NCBI GenBank assembly: GCA_018821535.1
Contig: JAHJLV010000027.1
Coordinates: 1-64,000 of the forward strand
Source: Pseudomonadota bacterium
GTDB lineage: Bacteria; Desulfobacterota; Desulfobacteria; Desulfobacterales; Desulfobacteraceae
Direction of reading: 5' to 3'
DNA: 64,000 bases
The notes beneath the pieces were generated by a model. It was given only the letters and a program-made list of their open reading frames with translations, ran no database searches and was not told the DNA's origin. The position numbers were made by a program, and so were the translations under genes. Below are positions 1-10,100 of this stretch, piece after piece. Position 1 is the first letter of the stretch. Every line of letters starts with the position of its first letter.

Positions 1-229
1 CAATATCCCGGAAGGATTTGCCGTATTCAGTTTTCCGGAAAATCAAAGGAAAAAATTACGATCCACCAACATGGTTGAAAGGTTGAACAGGGAAATCAAG
101 CGCAGAACCCGGGTAGCAACACTTTTTCCCAATGAAGCATCACTTTTGAGGCTTATAAGTGCCATTTTATCAGAGACCAGTGAAGAGTGGGAAACAGGGA
201 AAAGATATCTTCCCAAGGAGGAGAATTGA
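1..229 (+). CDS. IS256-family (mutator type) transposase, C-terminal fragment
   Basis: Reading from base 2, the frame is open to TGA at 227-229 and encodes about 75 residues. They include STNMVERLNREIKRRTRV followed by FPNEASLLRLISAIL and SEEWETGKRYL, which is the C-terminal signature of IS256/mutator DDE transposases. The conserved Glu in VERLNRE is likely the last acidic residue of the catalytic triad. The rest of the protein and the left end of the element lie before the window, so it cannot be said whether the element is intact. It marks the left edge of the catabolic region as a site of insertion. Confidence 0.85.
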   Translation, partial: NIPEGFAVFSFPENQRKKLRSTNMVERLNREIKRRTRVATLFPNEASLLRLISAILSETSEEWETGKRYLPKEEN

Positions 230-429
230 TGCGGTCCTCCCCCAATCAAAAATTTCCTTTGAACCCCACAAAAAACACAATGGAGTGGAGGGATCAGTCA
301 AGAAAAAAATGGGAGGGACCCTTTGGGAGGAACCAATTTTTTTCTTGATTTATCCTGGAACGTAGTTACAAAATTTGTGGTGTTCAAAGAAAGATATTAA
401 CAACAAAAGACGTTTGGTATAGAAGGAAC
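230..429. mobile_element. Non-coding right end of the IS256-type element and junction
   Basis: No convincing gene is present. The stretch TTACAAAATTTGTGGTGTTC (371-388 region) resembles the terminal inverted repeats usual for IS256 elements, so the right end of the insertion probably falls near 370-395. The matching left end is outside the window, so neither the terminal repeat nor a target duplication can be confirmed. Confidence 0.35.
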
Positions 430-771
430 TTGACTCGACAATTTACAGAAAAGAATTTGCTTTATCTATTGTTTGATCTGTCCATTCAAGGATATCAGTC
501 TGCTGTAAAATTGCTCAATGATCTGGGCATCTCCAATGCCGATCTTCTGCGAAAAAAACTGCTGTCTCTTCCTGCAACGGAAAAACACCGGCATGACAAA
601 GAGATTTATCTAAACGAAGCCATCGAAGAAATCAAATTAAGCAAATTCTTTTCAGGTTCAAAAGGCTTTACAAAAAATTATTATTCGCTTGGCAAAGATG
701 ACAGGCACATATATGAGTTGCATAAGTCTGAAAATGATATGTTTTTGCTCCGAACCCGGAAAATTAAATAA
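430..771 (+). CDS. Hypothetical protein, about 113 residues
   Basis: The frame begins with TTG at 430, with AAGGAA almost directly in front, and ends with TAA at 771. The product is a charged, soluble, mainly helical-looking protein with no signal peptide, no cysteine motif and no family recognised. The spacing of the candidate ribosome site is too short, so the true start is uncertain. It is the only gene between the insertion element and the convergent activator gene. It could be host DNA next to the insertion or a gene cut by it. Confidence 0.45.
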   Translation: MTRQFTEKNLLYLLFDLSIQGYQSAVKLLNDLGISNADLLRKKLLSLPATEKHRHDKEIYLNEAIEEIKLSKFFSGSKGFTKNYYSLGKDDRHIYELHKSENDMFLLRTRKIK

Positions 772-807
772 AAAAATATCTGTCCGGTATTAGAATCATA
801 ACAACCG

Positions 808-3800
808 CTATGAATTTGCAGTTTTCGGTTTTTTCAACCCCAATTTTTTCATTCGCGAATAAAGCGTGCTGTGATTCATCCCCAGCAATTCTGCAGCCCC
901 TCCTGGGCCGTGAATTTTCCAATTAACCTTTTGAACAGTATTCAAAATGAACCGGCGCTCCATTTCTTCCAACGTCAATTGACCGGAAACAACATTTTTC
1001 CCATCCCCCGCGCTGAGCTCAGGAATTGTAAAAAATGCATCGGAATTTAAAATAACCCCCCGTTCAATAACATTTTCCAGCTCCCGTACATTTCCCGGCC
1101 AGTGGTATGCCAAAAGCTTGTTCATCTCACTTTCCGGTATGCCTTTAAAGGATTTATTCATTTTGTCAGCATATTTTTTAAGGAAATAGATTGCCAGAGG
1201 AGATATATCTTCCATTCTCTCCCTTAATGGCGGAACATAAATGGGAAAGACGTTCAAGCGATAATACAAATCCTCCCGGAAGCGGCCTTCAGCAACCTCC
1301 TTTTCCAGATTGCGATTGGTGGCGGTCAGCAGGCGAAAGTCAGACCGGATACTCTGGCTTGACCCTACACGTTCAAATTTTTTGGTCTGCAGGACCCTGA
1401 GCAGACGCACCTGAATATCTTTTGAGATATCTCCGATTTCATCCAGGAAAAGAGTTCCGGTGTCTGCCAGCTCGAACCGGCCAACTCTCTTTTTATCAGC
1501 GCCGGTAAAAGATCCTTTTTCATGGCCGAACAATTCAGAGGCGATAAGATCTTCTGTAAATGCACTGCAGTTGACCCTGATAAAAGGCTTGTCTCTCCGA
1601 CTGCTCTGTTGATGGATAGCACGAGCTACCATCTCTTTTCCCACCCCTGTATCCCCCAGAATCAAGACCGTTGTGTCCGTATCTGCCACGCGCCCAGCCA
1701 GTGATAATACCTTTTTTATGGCAGGACTCACCACGACAAAATCTTCAAACTGAAGATGCTCCAACTGCTGTTCTTCCAGATAATTTTTCTCTTGAAAAAG
1801 CCTTTGATTCAATGACTGAATTTTTTCATAAGCACTGGCATTTTCAAGGGCAATTGCAGCGAGGGAAGCAAAATAAGATAAAATTTTGAGATCCTGTTTT
1901 TTGAACTGGTTCGGAAACAATCGATTGTCATGGTATAGAACACCGATACTCTTTCCCATACGCATCAAAGGAACACAGATGCGAGATTTTATAGAAACAT
2001 TTTTAACAGATTGATCTAAATCGCTATCCATGGTACCCAATTTACTCTGGCCGGTTTTTGCCGCTTCTATAATCATTCGAGAGGAGAGTTCAAAATCAGG
2101 AACCCCTATATCTTCCCTGCTCAGGTTTTTCCCTGCCAGAAGCTCAATACCGGAATTTCCGGATTCTTCAGAATACAAAAATAGAGCCCCCCGTTCTGCT
2201 TGTGCAATTTTGATCACCGTTGATAAAATTTGCAGGCTGACCTTTTTGATATCCTGTATTTTCAATACCTGCGAACCAAAATTGAGGATCTCTTCAAACA
2301 CGTCCTCTTTGAACGGTATATTATCTAAAAGATGTTTCAGATCATCTGCTATCCGCCTTTCTCCATACTTTTGAAATATCGTTGCTGCATCCTGCACATA
2401 TTCTTTTGCCTTGGGTATATTGTTTTGTTCCAGAAAATATCGAGCCAAAACCTCTTTTGTCCTGGCCACCTCATACTGTACCCCTGATTCTTCCAGCAAT
2501 TCCAAAGAACGATTCAGACTTTTGAGAACCTCTTCATGGGGTTCATGCTTCTCCTGCTGCCAGACGGCATGATACCTGTATGCCATACCGCCATCAAAAA
2601 TATTGCCCGTATCAATGGCTTTTTGGATTTCCTCCTCCAAAGACAACCCTGAAATAGCCGGATAAATACCACGTTCCATGGCAAGGCAGAATTCCAGAAG
2701 ATGCCCCCGAAGCGTAAACGAATATTTTTTTCTGATATTCAATGTTTTTTTCAGCATCTCATGGGATTTTTCAATTTCGTTTTTTTCAAAAAAAATATAG
2801 GCTTGTATAAGGTTGGCAATACTTTTGGTGAATATGTCCATTTCTCCGGAAAATTTTAACCCATCAGACAATTGAGATGCCGCCCCCTCAATATCGTTTT
2901 TCATCATCAGTATCCAGGCCATATAAATCGATGCTCTGGCTGCCGCATCACGATCGTTGGCGTTCAACGCATCATCACGGACCTGATTTACCAGACCCAG
3001 TCCCTGAGAAATTTGTCCGGTAAAGGCATAGCAAAGACCCAGCATAATACCAAATTTCAAGGAAAGTCTATGTCTGGGCTCTTTTTTTGAAAATACGGAT
3101 TCAAGAGATTCATATTTTTTAATGGCATCCTTGAACCGGCCTGAATAACAATAGTGAAGAACACTGGATGTATCCAGTGTCTGTTGAACCATGGGATTAT
3201 GGATTTCCTTAGCCAGCTGACTGCCCCTATGAAAATTACTGTGTGCAGAAATATAACTTAAAGTCTGATATTCAACAGACGCCATATGCAGATAAATAAT
3301 TGCTTCCAAAGATTTTTCGTTTGATTTTTCAATACGCTTGAGTGCCTCCATGAGAAGCGACACTGTTTTTTCAGGTGTATTCAGGGATAAGCGGTCTTTT
3401 GAATAACCCAGTACCGTTTTCACAAAAAGCTGATCCTCCAGGGTCCCTTTTTTATTTTTTAGATCATCGATCACTTTTCCATAATATTGCAGGGCTTTTT
3501 CCGACACTCCCTTTTGCCGATAGCGGTCTGCTGCGTCAACCAGAATCCTGCAGTTATCCAGATTATTATCATCCACATGCATCAACTGGCTGGCGGCCGC
3601 CATGATAACCTGTTCAAAATCCACAGCCTCATCAATCATTATAGCGGCAATTTTTTTGTGCAGTTTTTCTCTATGGTCTATTGGAATAAGATCCTTCAAT
3701 TCTTCTTTTGCGCTGGTATCTGCAAAAGAGAACACTCCAAGGTCTTTTTTTTTAAGCAATTTTTCCTTGCAGGCTTTTTCAAAAAGCATCAACAATGCAG

Positions 3801-3927
3801 TGGTTTTTGTCTTTTTGGCCAGTTCCTGAATCCAGTCAATGGAAAAATCGCCGTCAAACAGGGCGGCTATCGCAAGAATATGCTGATCAGAATAGATTGC
3901 TCCCGGCCACGCTTCAATATTTTTCAT
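808..3927 (-). CDS. Sigma-54-dependent transcriptional activator with TPR-like and GAF sensory part
   Basis: An enhancer-binding protein of about 1039 residues. The N-terminal ~90 residues look like the winged-helix segment found after STAND ATPase cores, followed by a long helical TPR-like array (about 100-530), a GAF domain (about 545-700), the AAA+ sigma-54 interaction domain (about 730-970) and a Fis-type helix-turn-helix at the C-terminus (GGAAELLGMNHSTLYSRMKK). Key motifs are Walker A GDTGVGKE near residue 757, the sigma-54 contact loop as GSFTGA near 803, and Walker B FLDEIGD near 825. There is no receiver domain, so it is probably controlled by ligand or protein binding rather than phosphorylation. 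An upstream ATG at 3984 exists, but GGGAGAAGAG sits just before the ATG at 3927, which I prefer. The gene diverges from acyl-CoA dehydrogenase 1, and a palindromic activator-type site lies 74 bases upstream of this start. Confidence 0.9.
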   Translation of the reverse strand: MKNIEAWPGAIYSDQHILAIAALFDGDFSIDWIQELAKKTKTTALLMLFEKACKEKLLKKKDLGVFSFADTSAKEELKDLIPIDHREKLHKKIAAIMIDEAVDFEQVIMAAASQLMHVDDNNLDNCRILVDAADRYRQKGVSEKALQYYGKVIDDLKNKKGTLEDQLFVKTVLGYSKDRLSLNTPEKTVSLLMEALKRIEKSNEKSLEAIIYLHMASVEYQTLSYISAHSNFHRGSQLAKEIHNPMVQQTLDTSSVLHYCYSGRFKDAIKKYESLESVFSKKEPRHRLSLKFGIMLGLCYAFTGQISQGLGLVNQVRDDALNANDRDAAARASIYMAWILMMKNDIEGAASQLSDGLKFSGEMDIFTKSIANLIQAYIFFEKNEIEKSHEMLKKTLNIRKKYSFTLRGHLLEFCLAMERGIYPAISGLSLEEEIQKAIDTGNIFDGGMAYRYHAVWQQEKHEPHEEVLKSLNRSLELLEESGVQYEVARTKEVLARYFLEQNNIPKAKEYVQDAATIFQKYGERRIADDLKHLLDNIPFKEDVFEEILNFGSQVLKIQDIKKVSLQILSTVIKIAQAERGALFLYSEESGNSGIELLAGKNLSREDIGVPDFELSSRMIIEAAKTGQSKLGTMDSDLDQSVKNVSIKSRICVPLMRMGKSIGVLYHDNRLFPNQFKKQDLKILSYFASLAAIALENASAYEKIQSLNQRLFQEKNYLEEQQLEHLQFEDFVVVSPAIKKVLSLAGRVADTDTTVLILGDTGVGKEMVARAIHQQSSRRDKPFIRVNCSAFTEDLIASELFGHEKGSFTGADKKRVGRFELADTGTLFLDEIGDISKDIQVRLLRVLQTKKFERVGSSQSIRSDFRLLTATNRNLEKEVAEGRFREDLYYRLNVFPIYVPPLRERMEDISPLAIYFLKKYADKMNKSFKGIPESEMNKLLAYHWPGNVRELENVIERGVILNSDAFFTIPELSAGDGKNVVSGQLTLEEMERRFILNTVQKVNWKIHGPGGAAELLGMNHSTLYSRMKKLGLKKPKTANS

Positions 3928-4000
3928 CTCTTCTCCCTGATATATCTCAATAACGTCATTTTTTAAAAATAACGGTTCATCCAAAAGGAGTCAACGACTT

Positions 4001-4037
4001 TGTTCAATTGTCAAATTTTTTATTTGATATTTCAACA
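4001..4037. promoter_or_regulatory. Candidate upstream activator site (inverted repeat U1)
   Basis: The arms TGTTCAATTGTCAAA and TTTGATATTTCAACA, separated by seven bases, match as an inverted repeat at 12 of 15 positions. The right arm contains ATTTGATATTT exactly, the half-site that recurs in the other intergenic regions of this window. The site lies about 72 bases upstream of the -24 element at 4109 and just in front of the activator gene, so it could serve both activation of acyl-CoA dehydrogenase 1 and autocontrol of the activator. Confidence 0.6.
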
Positions 4038-4108
4038 TGCTGTTGGTGGTCAAGATTGCCAGAATTCTAACTTACTGAAATAAAAGAATAAAAAATAAAT
4101 ATTCAGAC

Positions 4109-4124
4109 TGGCATGATACTTGAT
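4109..4124 (+). promoter_or_regulatory. Sigma-54 type promoter for acyl-CoA dehydrogenase 1
   Basis: TGGCATGATACTTGAT has the -24 GG and the TTG of the -12 element at standard spacing, but A instead of C follows TTG. The predicted transcription start near 4135 leaves a leader of about 55 bases before the ATG at 4192. Confidence 0.6.
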
Positions 4125-4191
4125 TCATCTTGTCGTTTAAAGATCATGAACGTATACATAAAACAGTCATCAGAATAAGGAGATTTGAAAA

Positions 4192-6012
4192 ATGGCCCAA
4201 CAGCTGGCAGACAAAAGAGACATTGACTTTGTTCTCTGGGAGCAATTAAATGGCGAAGATATATTAAAAAACAAAAGATATCAGGATTTTACCAAAAAGA
4301 CCTGTGATATGATTATCAGCGAAGCACGATCGCTGGCCATAAAGGAGCTGCTTCCCACCCTCAAACAAGGTGATGAAGAAGGGGTGGTTTTCAAAAACGG
4401 AACCGTAACGGTTCCGGAATGTTTTCACCGCCCCTTTGAATTGATGAAAAAAGGAGAATGGTCAAACCTCATGGTTCCTGCCGAAATGGGAGGGCAAGGT
4501 GCCCCACAGGGTATTGGAGCAGCCGCATCCGAATATTTCATGGCCGCCAACTGGGCCGTCAACTGCTATTCCACCATGGGGGTTGGTACGGCAATTATGA
4601 TTGGGTTATTCGGAACCCCGGATCAACAGAACATGTATGTACCCAAGCTCATTTCATCAGAATGGGGCGGCACCATGCTTCTCACCGAACCGGATGCTGG
4701 CTCGGATGTCGGAGCCCTGACCACCACGGCTAAAAAAAATCCCGACGGAACCTATTCTTTGAGCGGCAATAAAATTTTTATTACCAATGGGGAACATGAT
4801 CTGGCAGGAAATATCATCCACCCCGTTCTTGCCAGAATAGAGAATGATCCTGCCGGAACAAAAGGAATTTCAATTTTCATTGTACCCAAATACCTGGTTA
4901 ATCCGGACGGCTCCCTGGGAGACCGAAATGATATCTTCTGCACAGGCGTTGAAGAAAAGCACGGCATCCACGGAAGTGCCACCTGCAGCCTGTCCATGGG
5001 ATCGAAAGGCAATTGTGTGGGGTTCCTCTTAGGGAAGGAGCGCCAGGGAATGGAAATCATGTTTCATATGATGAATGATGCAAGACTCCACAGCGGCCTT
5101 CAGGGACTTGCCTGCGGCAGTGCGGCCTACCTGCTGGCTGTCAACTACGCAAAAGAACGCATACAGGGAAGGGACCTTGCCGATATGGCCAACCGGGATG
5201 CCAAATCCATCCCCATCATCCAACACCCGGATGTCCGGCGTAATCTATTAAGAATGAAAGCCTATGTCAGCGGCATGAGAAGTTTTTACTATTATACCGC
5301 CCTTTGCGGAGAAAAATTAAACCTGTTGACCTCTGCTGAAGACAAAACACCTGCAGATGAAGCTTTTTTTGACCTGCTGACCCCAATCATCAAAGAGTAT
5401 ATGGCTGTGATCGGGCATGACATCTGCATCCAGGCGATACAGGTATTTGGTGGGGCAGGATATACAAAAGATTATCTGGTTGAACAATATGCCCGGGACT
5501 GTAAAATCGCCTCTATTTACGAAGGTACCAGCGGCATCCAGGCCATGGATCTTCTGGCCAGAAAAATCGGAGCAAAAAAAGGAGCTGGTTTTGGAAAACT
5601 GATCCAGGAAATTCACAGCACAATTGCCCGGGCAAAAGAAATTGAAACTCTTGTCCCGCTTGCTGAAAAACTTGAATCTGCGACCAGCCGCCTAAGCGAG
5701 ATCACAGCTATCCTGGGCCAGAAAGCAGTTTCCATCGAATTTAAAACCGCTTTTGCTCACTCCTTGCCATATCTCCATATTACCGGGGATGTTATCATGG
5801 CCTGGATGCTCCTCTGGCGTGCTGTTACAGCCTCTCATCAATTAAACAATGACTGCAAAAAAAAGGATCTCTCCTTTTATAACGGTCAAATCAAAACTGC
5901 AGAGTTCTTTATCCGGACAGAACTGATGATCACTCTAGGAAAAATGGCCGCTATTGAAGAAGGCTGTGCTGCTGCCATTGAAATAGAAGATGACAGTTTT
6001 GCAAGCGCATAA
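4192..6012 (+). CDS. Acyl-CoA dehydrogenase 1, long form (~600 residues)
   Basis: An FAD-dependent acyl-CoA dehydrogenase of 606 residues that oxidises an acyl-CoA to its 2,3-enoyl-CoA and passes electrons to ETF. Visible blocks are LTEPDAGSDVGALTT, ITNGEHDL and QVFGGAGYTKDYLVEQYARD, with the catalytic base probably Glu444 in YEGTSGIQAMD. The extra ~150 residues at the C-terminus are typical of the long subgroup that includes DmdC-like enzymes, so the acyl chain cannot be inferred. AAGGAG lies nine bases before the ATG. It is transcribed alone from the promoter at 4109 and closed by the terminator at 6028-6068. It is a paralogue of the gene at 10101-11906, with the same length and control pattern. 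Confidence 0.93.
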   Translation: MAQQLADKRDIDFVLWEQLNGEDILKNKRYQDFTKKTCDMIISEARSLAIKELLPTLKQGDEEGVVFKNGTVTVPECFHRPFELMKKGEWSNLMVPAEMGGQGAPQGIGAAASEYFMAANWAVNCYSTMGVGTAIMIGLFGTPDQQNMYVPKLISSEWGGTMLLTEPDAGSDVGALTTTAKKNPDGTYSLSGNKIFITNGEHDLAGNIIHPVLARIENDPAGTKGISIFIVPKYLVNPDGSLGDRNDIFCTGVEEKHGIHGSATCSLSMGSKGNCVGFLLGKERQGMEIMFHMMNDARLHSGLQGLACGSAAYLLAVNYAKERIQGRDLADMANRDAKSIPIIQHPDVRRNLLRMKAYVSGMRSFYYYTALCGEKLNLLTSAEDKTPADEAFFDLLTPIIKEYMAVIGHDICIQAIQVFGGAGYTKDYLVEQYARDCKIASIYEGTSGIQAMDLLARKIGAKKGAGFGKLIQEIHSTIARAKEIETLVPLAEKLESATSRLSEITAILGQKAVSIEFKTAFAHSLPYLHITGDVIMAWMLLWRAVTASHQLNNDCKKKDLSFYNGQIKTAEFFIRTELMITLGKMAAIEEGCAAAIEIEDDSFASA

Positions 6013-6027
6013 GAAAACGTAGAAATT

Positions 6028-6068
6028 ATCAGGCCCTGACAAGAACAAAATACTTATCAGGGCCTGAT
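6028..6068. terminator. Bidirectional hairpin between convergent genes
   Basis: ATCAGGCCCTGA at 6028-6039 and TCAGGGCCTGAT at 6057-6068 form a perfect 12-base stem between the end of acyl-CoA dehydrogenase 1 and the end of the PAS kinase gene. A T-run follows on the plus strand only after a few bases (6074-6081). Confidence 0.75.
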
Positions 6069-6072
6069 ATCA

Positions 6073-7668
6073 TCATTTTTTTACCGGTCGATTCAGAGGC
6101 AAACGGATAATAAACCGGGTTCCTTTACCAAGATCCGACACCAAACTCATTTCTCCACCGTGATTTTCCACAATGATGAAATAGGAAACCGACAGCCCCA
6201 GCCCAGTTCCAATCCCCACAGGTTTTGTGGTGAAAAATGGCTCAAACACTCTTTTGCGCGTTTTTTCATCCATACCCGGACCATTGTCTTCAATTTCCAT
6301 GCACACCATATTTCGGTCAGTATCATGCCGGATCTGAATTTTAAACAAAGGGTGCAAAGTTTCTGCCGCCTGCATGGCCTGGGCACCATTTCGAAGAATA
6401 TTAAGCAATACTTGCTGGATCTTGCTTCCCTCACAGTGAACCAGAGGCAGATGGGTTTCATATGTTTTTTGAACCTTAATGGATTTAAAATCATACGGCT
6501 TTTTTAAATTCAAATCAGTGTGTGCCAGTTCAAGGGTTTTATCAAGAATCTCACCAAGATGGTGAGACGAAAACATGTTCTCACTCTTGCGCGCAAAGCT
6601 GAGCATGTTCTGAACAATAGAGGTTATTCTTTTACCGGAGTCATGAATGGCCGAAAGCATCGGCAAAATACCCCTTTTTTCCATATAAATCTGGATATCA
6701 CTCATCTTGATCCCAATCTCTTCGGCAATCTGTCGGTTGACTGGAACATCCAGATTTGAAATCCGGTTTGTTATCACCTCTGCCGACTGCATCAGCCCAG
6801 CCATTGGGTTGTTGATCTCATGGGCCATGCCGGCGGCAAGCCCGCCGACCGACATCATTTTTTCAGACTGGACCATAATTTCCTGGCTGCGTTTATAGTC
6901 AGACAAATCCCTCATTGTCACCTGAACAATATTCTTTCCGCCTATTTTCATCAACGCCACAAGGACACTGGTATAAAATTCGTAACCATCCTGGTGTTTA
7001 TAGGTCCACTCAAAGAGATTGGACCCGGTCTTATAAACCTTTTCCATATACGCGATGATTTTCTGTGATGACAATATACCATCGGGTTGATATTCAGGAG
7101 ACAATGCACCGATATTTAATTTTAACAACTGCTCTTTCGACTTAAGGCCAAAAATATTTACAGCGGCCATATTGCAATCCAGATACCCTTTTTCAGGGTC
7201 CACCAGCAAAACCCCATCCATGGAAAATTCAAACAGATTTCTATATTTTTCTTCACTTTCCCGGAGCGCCTGATCTGCCAGAACCCTATCGGTAATATCA
7301 CGGGTAATCCCCAGAATACCTGACGGTTGACCATTCCTGTCCTGCAAAATTCTTGCGTTGTTGCTGGTCCATATTTTCCGGCCATCTTTATGAAACTGCT
7401 CCACTTCAAATATAATCGGCTTCCATCCGTCAGGATCGCCGGATTGAATAGCGGAAAGCTTTTCTGAATACAAGTCTCTTATCTTTTCCAGAGAACCAGG
7501 GGCGGTCTCTTCTATGGAGTGACCCAGTGCTTCTTCCACTGTGTAACCCCTCAGCTGATAAATGGCTGGACTAACGTAAGTGAAACACATGTCCATATCC
7601 ATCGTCCAGATCACATCTGCAGAATTTTCCGCTATCAACCGGTACTTGTCTTCTAACAATTGAATCAT
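6073..7668 (-). CDS. PAS-PAS sensor histidine kinase
   Basis: A soluble histidine kinase of 531 residues. Two PAS domains with PAC segments (about 5-130 and 135-255) precede a HisKA domain with the phospho-acceptor in [17 protein letters not shown] (His near residue 281), and a HATPase_c domain with the N-box [22 protein letters not shown] and [14 protein letters not shown]. There is no membrane segment and no receiver, so the partner regulator is elsewhere. The start ATG overlaps the stop of the upstream chemoreceptor gene (ATGA), with AAGGTG in front, so the two are translationally coupled. The pair probably works as one sensory unit, with the receptor supplying a periplasmic signal. The PAS cofactor or ligand is not evident. 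Confidence 0.9.
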   Translation of the reverse strand: MIQLLEDKYRLIAENSADVIWTMDMDMCFTYVSPAIYQLRGYTVEEALGHSIEETAPGSLEKIRDLYSEKLSAIQSGDPDGWKPIIFEVEQFHKDGRKIWTSNNARILQDRNGQPSGILGITRDITDRVLADQALRESEEKYRNLFEFSMDGVLLVDPEKGYLDCNMAAVNIFGLKSKEQLLKLNIGALSPEYQPDGILSSQKIIAYMEKVYKTGSNLFEWTYKHQDGYEFYTSVLVALMKIGGKNIVQVTMRDLSDYKRSQEIMVQSEKMMSVGGLAAGMAHEINNPMAGLMQSAEVITNRISNLDVPVNRQIAEEIGIKMSDIQIYMEKRGILPMLSAIHDSGKRITSIVQNMLSFARKSENMFSSHHLGEILDKTLELAHTDLNLKKPYDFKSIKVQKTYETHLPLVHCEGSKIQQVLLNILRNGAQAMQAAETLHPLFKIQIRHDTDRNMVCMEIEDNGPGMDEKTRKRVFEPFFTTKPVGIGTGLGLSVSYFIIVENHGGEMSLVSDLGKGTRFIIRLPLNRPVKK

Positions 7669-9773
7669 TTCACCTTCAATCCGCCCACGGATGCCCTCAG
7701 AACCTGTACCAGATCCGACAGATCTCCGGCGCAGCCATTAACATTCCCAGAACTTTCATTCAGCCCCTGAACAGATGTGCTGATTTTTTTAATTTCATCT
7801 GCAATATTATTTGCTGCCGTTGTACTCTGGTTGACATTTTTATTAATCTCACTGGTGGCCATTGAGGCCTGGGCAATATTGCCAGCAATCTCCGATGTGG
7901 TTGCAGACTGTTCCTCAACCGATGCCGCAATGGTTGATACGATATCATTCACATCATTAATCACTGAAACAATCTCAGAGATTTCTGCCACCGTTTCCAT
8001 GCTTGAGTGTTGAATCCGGTCAATCTGCTCCTTGATTTTCACGGTTGCCTGGGCTGTCTGAACAGAAAGATTCTTGATTTCTGAAGCCACAACCGCAAAT
8101 CCCCGCCCGGCCTCACCTGCTCTTGCAGCCTCGATGGTTGCATTCAGTGCCAAAAGACTGGTCTGTGCCGAAATTTCATTGATCACTTCAGTCACCCGGC
8201 TGATTTCATTAGCATCCACGCCCAGTTTATTTACTTTTTCAGTGACCACTGTCGCTTTTTGAACCGCATGGGTTGTAATCTCGCTGGCATTGCCTGAATT
8301 TTTAGCAATTTCATTTATCGTGGCCGTCATCTCTTCTGTCGCGGCCGCCACCATATTGATATTACCGGATGCCTGTTCCATGGCCAAAGCAATATCATTC
8401 ATGCTCAGACTCATCTGCTCGGCAGCCAGCGCAACAGTGTTCGAATTCGAGAATATCCCATCCGACTCAGAAGACATTCCGCCTGCCAAAGACGCAAGGC
8501 GGAGAGCTGAAGTGTCGAGAGTTTTCGTATTGCCTGCAATGTCTATAATGATATTTTTCAGTTTTTCAAGAAATAAATTGAACCACCTGGCCAGGTCCCC
8601 GACCTCGTCATTTCCCCTGACGGCCAACTGCCGAGTAAGATCTCCCTCTCCTTGAGCAATATCCTGCAGTCCATTCACCACCTGTATGATTGGGCTGACA
8701 ATTTTATTGACTAATAAAAAAGTGACCGGAAGAATGAAAAACACACTCAAAACTGAAACCAGGATCAAAATTTTAACAATCTGAAATGTATTTGAGAGCG
8801 CAACACCCCTTGAAAACAATAAAGATATGGCACCGGTAAATTCTGATCCATTGAACAGCGGAAGCATTCCTTCAAAATAACTGCCGGATGAAAACGACAC
8901 AGAATTAATTGTCAAATCCTGCCCCATGATATCCCACGGATCGGCGTGTTTTCCAAAAGAACCCGCATCTATGACCGTATAATCTGCTACTTCACCGATA
9001 CTGAGCCTGTTGCCATAGAAAATATTCATTTTTGGTTCCATCAATTTTGTCATTTTCTGCAAAAAATCTTCGGTAAGCTTCTGAGAGGCCTTCACAGATG
9101 CGACCTTTTTTAACACCATTTTTCCAGAAAGATCATCATAGACACTCCCCTTGATAGGAGCATAGGACGCAAGACGGATAAACCTGTCTGCCTTTTCATA
9201 TTCCATCGCCTTTTCTGTCGGCAATGCCCCGGAAAATCTCAACTCAACCCCGGGAAAAGAAGAAACAACTTTCATATCATCCATGTCAATTTGTGATCCG
9301 GCATTGACACGGAGTATTCGATAACCGAATGCCTTGCCTCTTACCGGGAAACCAAGAACCGCATCCTCCCCTTCAATCAGAACAAAAACAAGCAGATTGT
9401 TCTGTGTATCATAAACCGCTATTTCGTTTATCTTTCCGGTTCTACCCACATTGTAGAGCGATTTCATCACTTCATAATAGGTTTCCTTTACCATCAGGTT
9501 ATCTTCAATATTAGTTTCTTCAATCAGATACTGTATTTTTGACCCCATATCATTCATCTCAGCCATGATCCCGACATTGGAATTCAAATCGGTTTCAATG
9601 GCCTTAAGCCCTTCTCTAATGATATCTCCAGACTTTAAAATAATATTTTCTGAAATTGTCCGGTTCTGCCGATAGGTAATAAAAGAGACCACCATCGACG
9701 AAATGGTCATAAGAAAAATGACAATGACAATGACCCCCAGAAGTAATTTACTTCTCAGCTTTAGCTTGTTCAT
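7665..9773 (-). CDS. Methyl-accepting chemotaxis protein with large periplasmic sensor
   Basis: A transmembrane chemoreceptor of 702 residues. TM1 (about 11-33) and TM2 (about 335-360) enclose a ~300-residue periplasmic region of the size of a double Cache domain. A HAMP linker ([19 protein letters not shown]) and a long signalling coiled coil follow, with the conserved tip [20 protein letters not shown] that contacts CheA and CheW. No C-terminal CheR-binding pentapeptide is seen. I chose the ATG at 9773 over a GTG two codons earlier because AGAGGTG is correctly spaced. It overlaps the PAS kinase gene by four bases. A sigma-54 type promoter (9855-9870) drives it away from acyl-CoA dehydrogenase 2, suggesting taxis toward the substrate of that pathway. 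Confidence 0.93.
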   Translation of the reverse strand: MNKLKLRSKLLLGVIVIVIFLMTISSMVVSFITYRQNRTISENIILKSGDIIREGLKAIETDLNSNVGIMAEMNDMGSKIQYLIEETNIEDNLMVKETYYEVMKSLYNVGRTGKINEIAVYDTQNNLLVFVLIEGEDAVLGFPVRGKAFGYRILRVNAGSQIDMDDMKVVSSFPGVELRFSGALPTEKAMEYEKADRFIRLASYAPIKGSVYDDLSGKMVLKKVASVKASQKLTEDFLQKMTKLMEPKMNIFYGNRLSIGEVADYTVIDAGSFGKHADPWDIMGQDLTINSVSFSSGSYFEGMLPLFNGSEFTGAISLLFSRGVALSNTFQIVKILILVSVLSVFFILPVTFLLVNKIVSPIIQVVNGLQDIAQGEGDLTRQLAVRGNDEVGDLARWFNLFLEKLKNIIIDIAGNTKTLDTSALRLASLAGGMSSESDGIFSNSNTVALAAEQMSLSMNDIALAMEQASGNINMVAAATEEMTATINEIAKNSGNASEITTHAVQKATVVTEKVNKLGVDANEISRVTEVINEISAQTSLLALNATIEAARAGEAGRGFAVVASEIKNLSVQTAQATVKIKEQIDRIQHSSMETVAEISEIVSVINDVNDIVSTIAASVEEQSATTSEIAGNIAQASMATSEINKNVNQSTTAANNIADEIKKISTSVQGLNESSGNVNGCAGDLSDLVQVLRASVGGLKVK

Positions 9774-9854
9774 ACACACCTCTTGATATGATTAAAGAAA
9801 CGAAGATCACTAAACCCATTTGACCCAATCCAGATATCATCATCTATAGTACTA

Positions 9855-9870
9855 TCCAAATATCATGCCA
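9855..9870 (-). promoter_or_regulatory. Sigma-54 type promoter for the chemoreceptor-kinase operon
   Basis: Read on the minus strand, TGGCATGATATTTGGA has the -24 core and TTG at the right distance, with G instead of C after TTG. It lies about 85 bases before the chemoreceptor start, and the nine-base core TGGCATGAT is shared with five other promoters in the window. Confidence 0.5.
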
Positions 9871-9901
9871 ACGCGTCTCGACACGACGGAGCCCGTATTC
9901 T

Positions 9902-9966
9902 TACTAAATATAAAATATAACTTTTGGATTTTTTGCGAAATATAGACAAATTATTTTATATTTCAA
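9902..9966. promoter_or_regulatory. Degenerate activator-site region (U2)
   Basis: This AT-rich block between two divergent sigma-54 type promoters contains CTAAATATAAAA, GAAATATA and TTTTATATTTC. They can be paired as imperfect inverted repeats related to the better sites elsewhere (ATTTGATATTT). GAAATATA (9938-9945) with TATATTTC (9956-9963) is the closest pair. The assignment rests partly on position. Confidence 0.35.
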
Positions 9967-10030
9967 ACACTGTGCAACTGAATTTGAAAACCACTTCGGT
10001 TTGTCCACCTTCTCACGATTTTATTGACAA

Positions 10031-10046
10031 TGGCATGATCTTTGCC
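10031..10046 (+). promoter_or_regulatory. Sigma-54 type promoter for acyl-CoA dehydrogenase 2
   Basis: TGGCATGATCTTTGCC fits the TGGCAC-N5-TTGC consensus well, including the GC of the -12 element. The expected transcription start is near 10057, 44 bases before the ATG at 10101. Confidence 0.75.
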
Positions 10047-10100
10047 TTTTAATTCATCAGCACAACAAACCTTCACTGCAAAAATAAGAGAGGAACCAAT

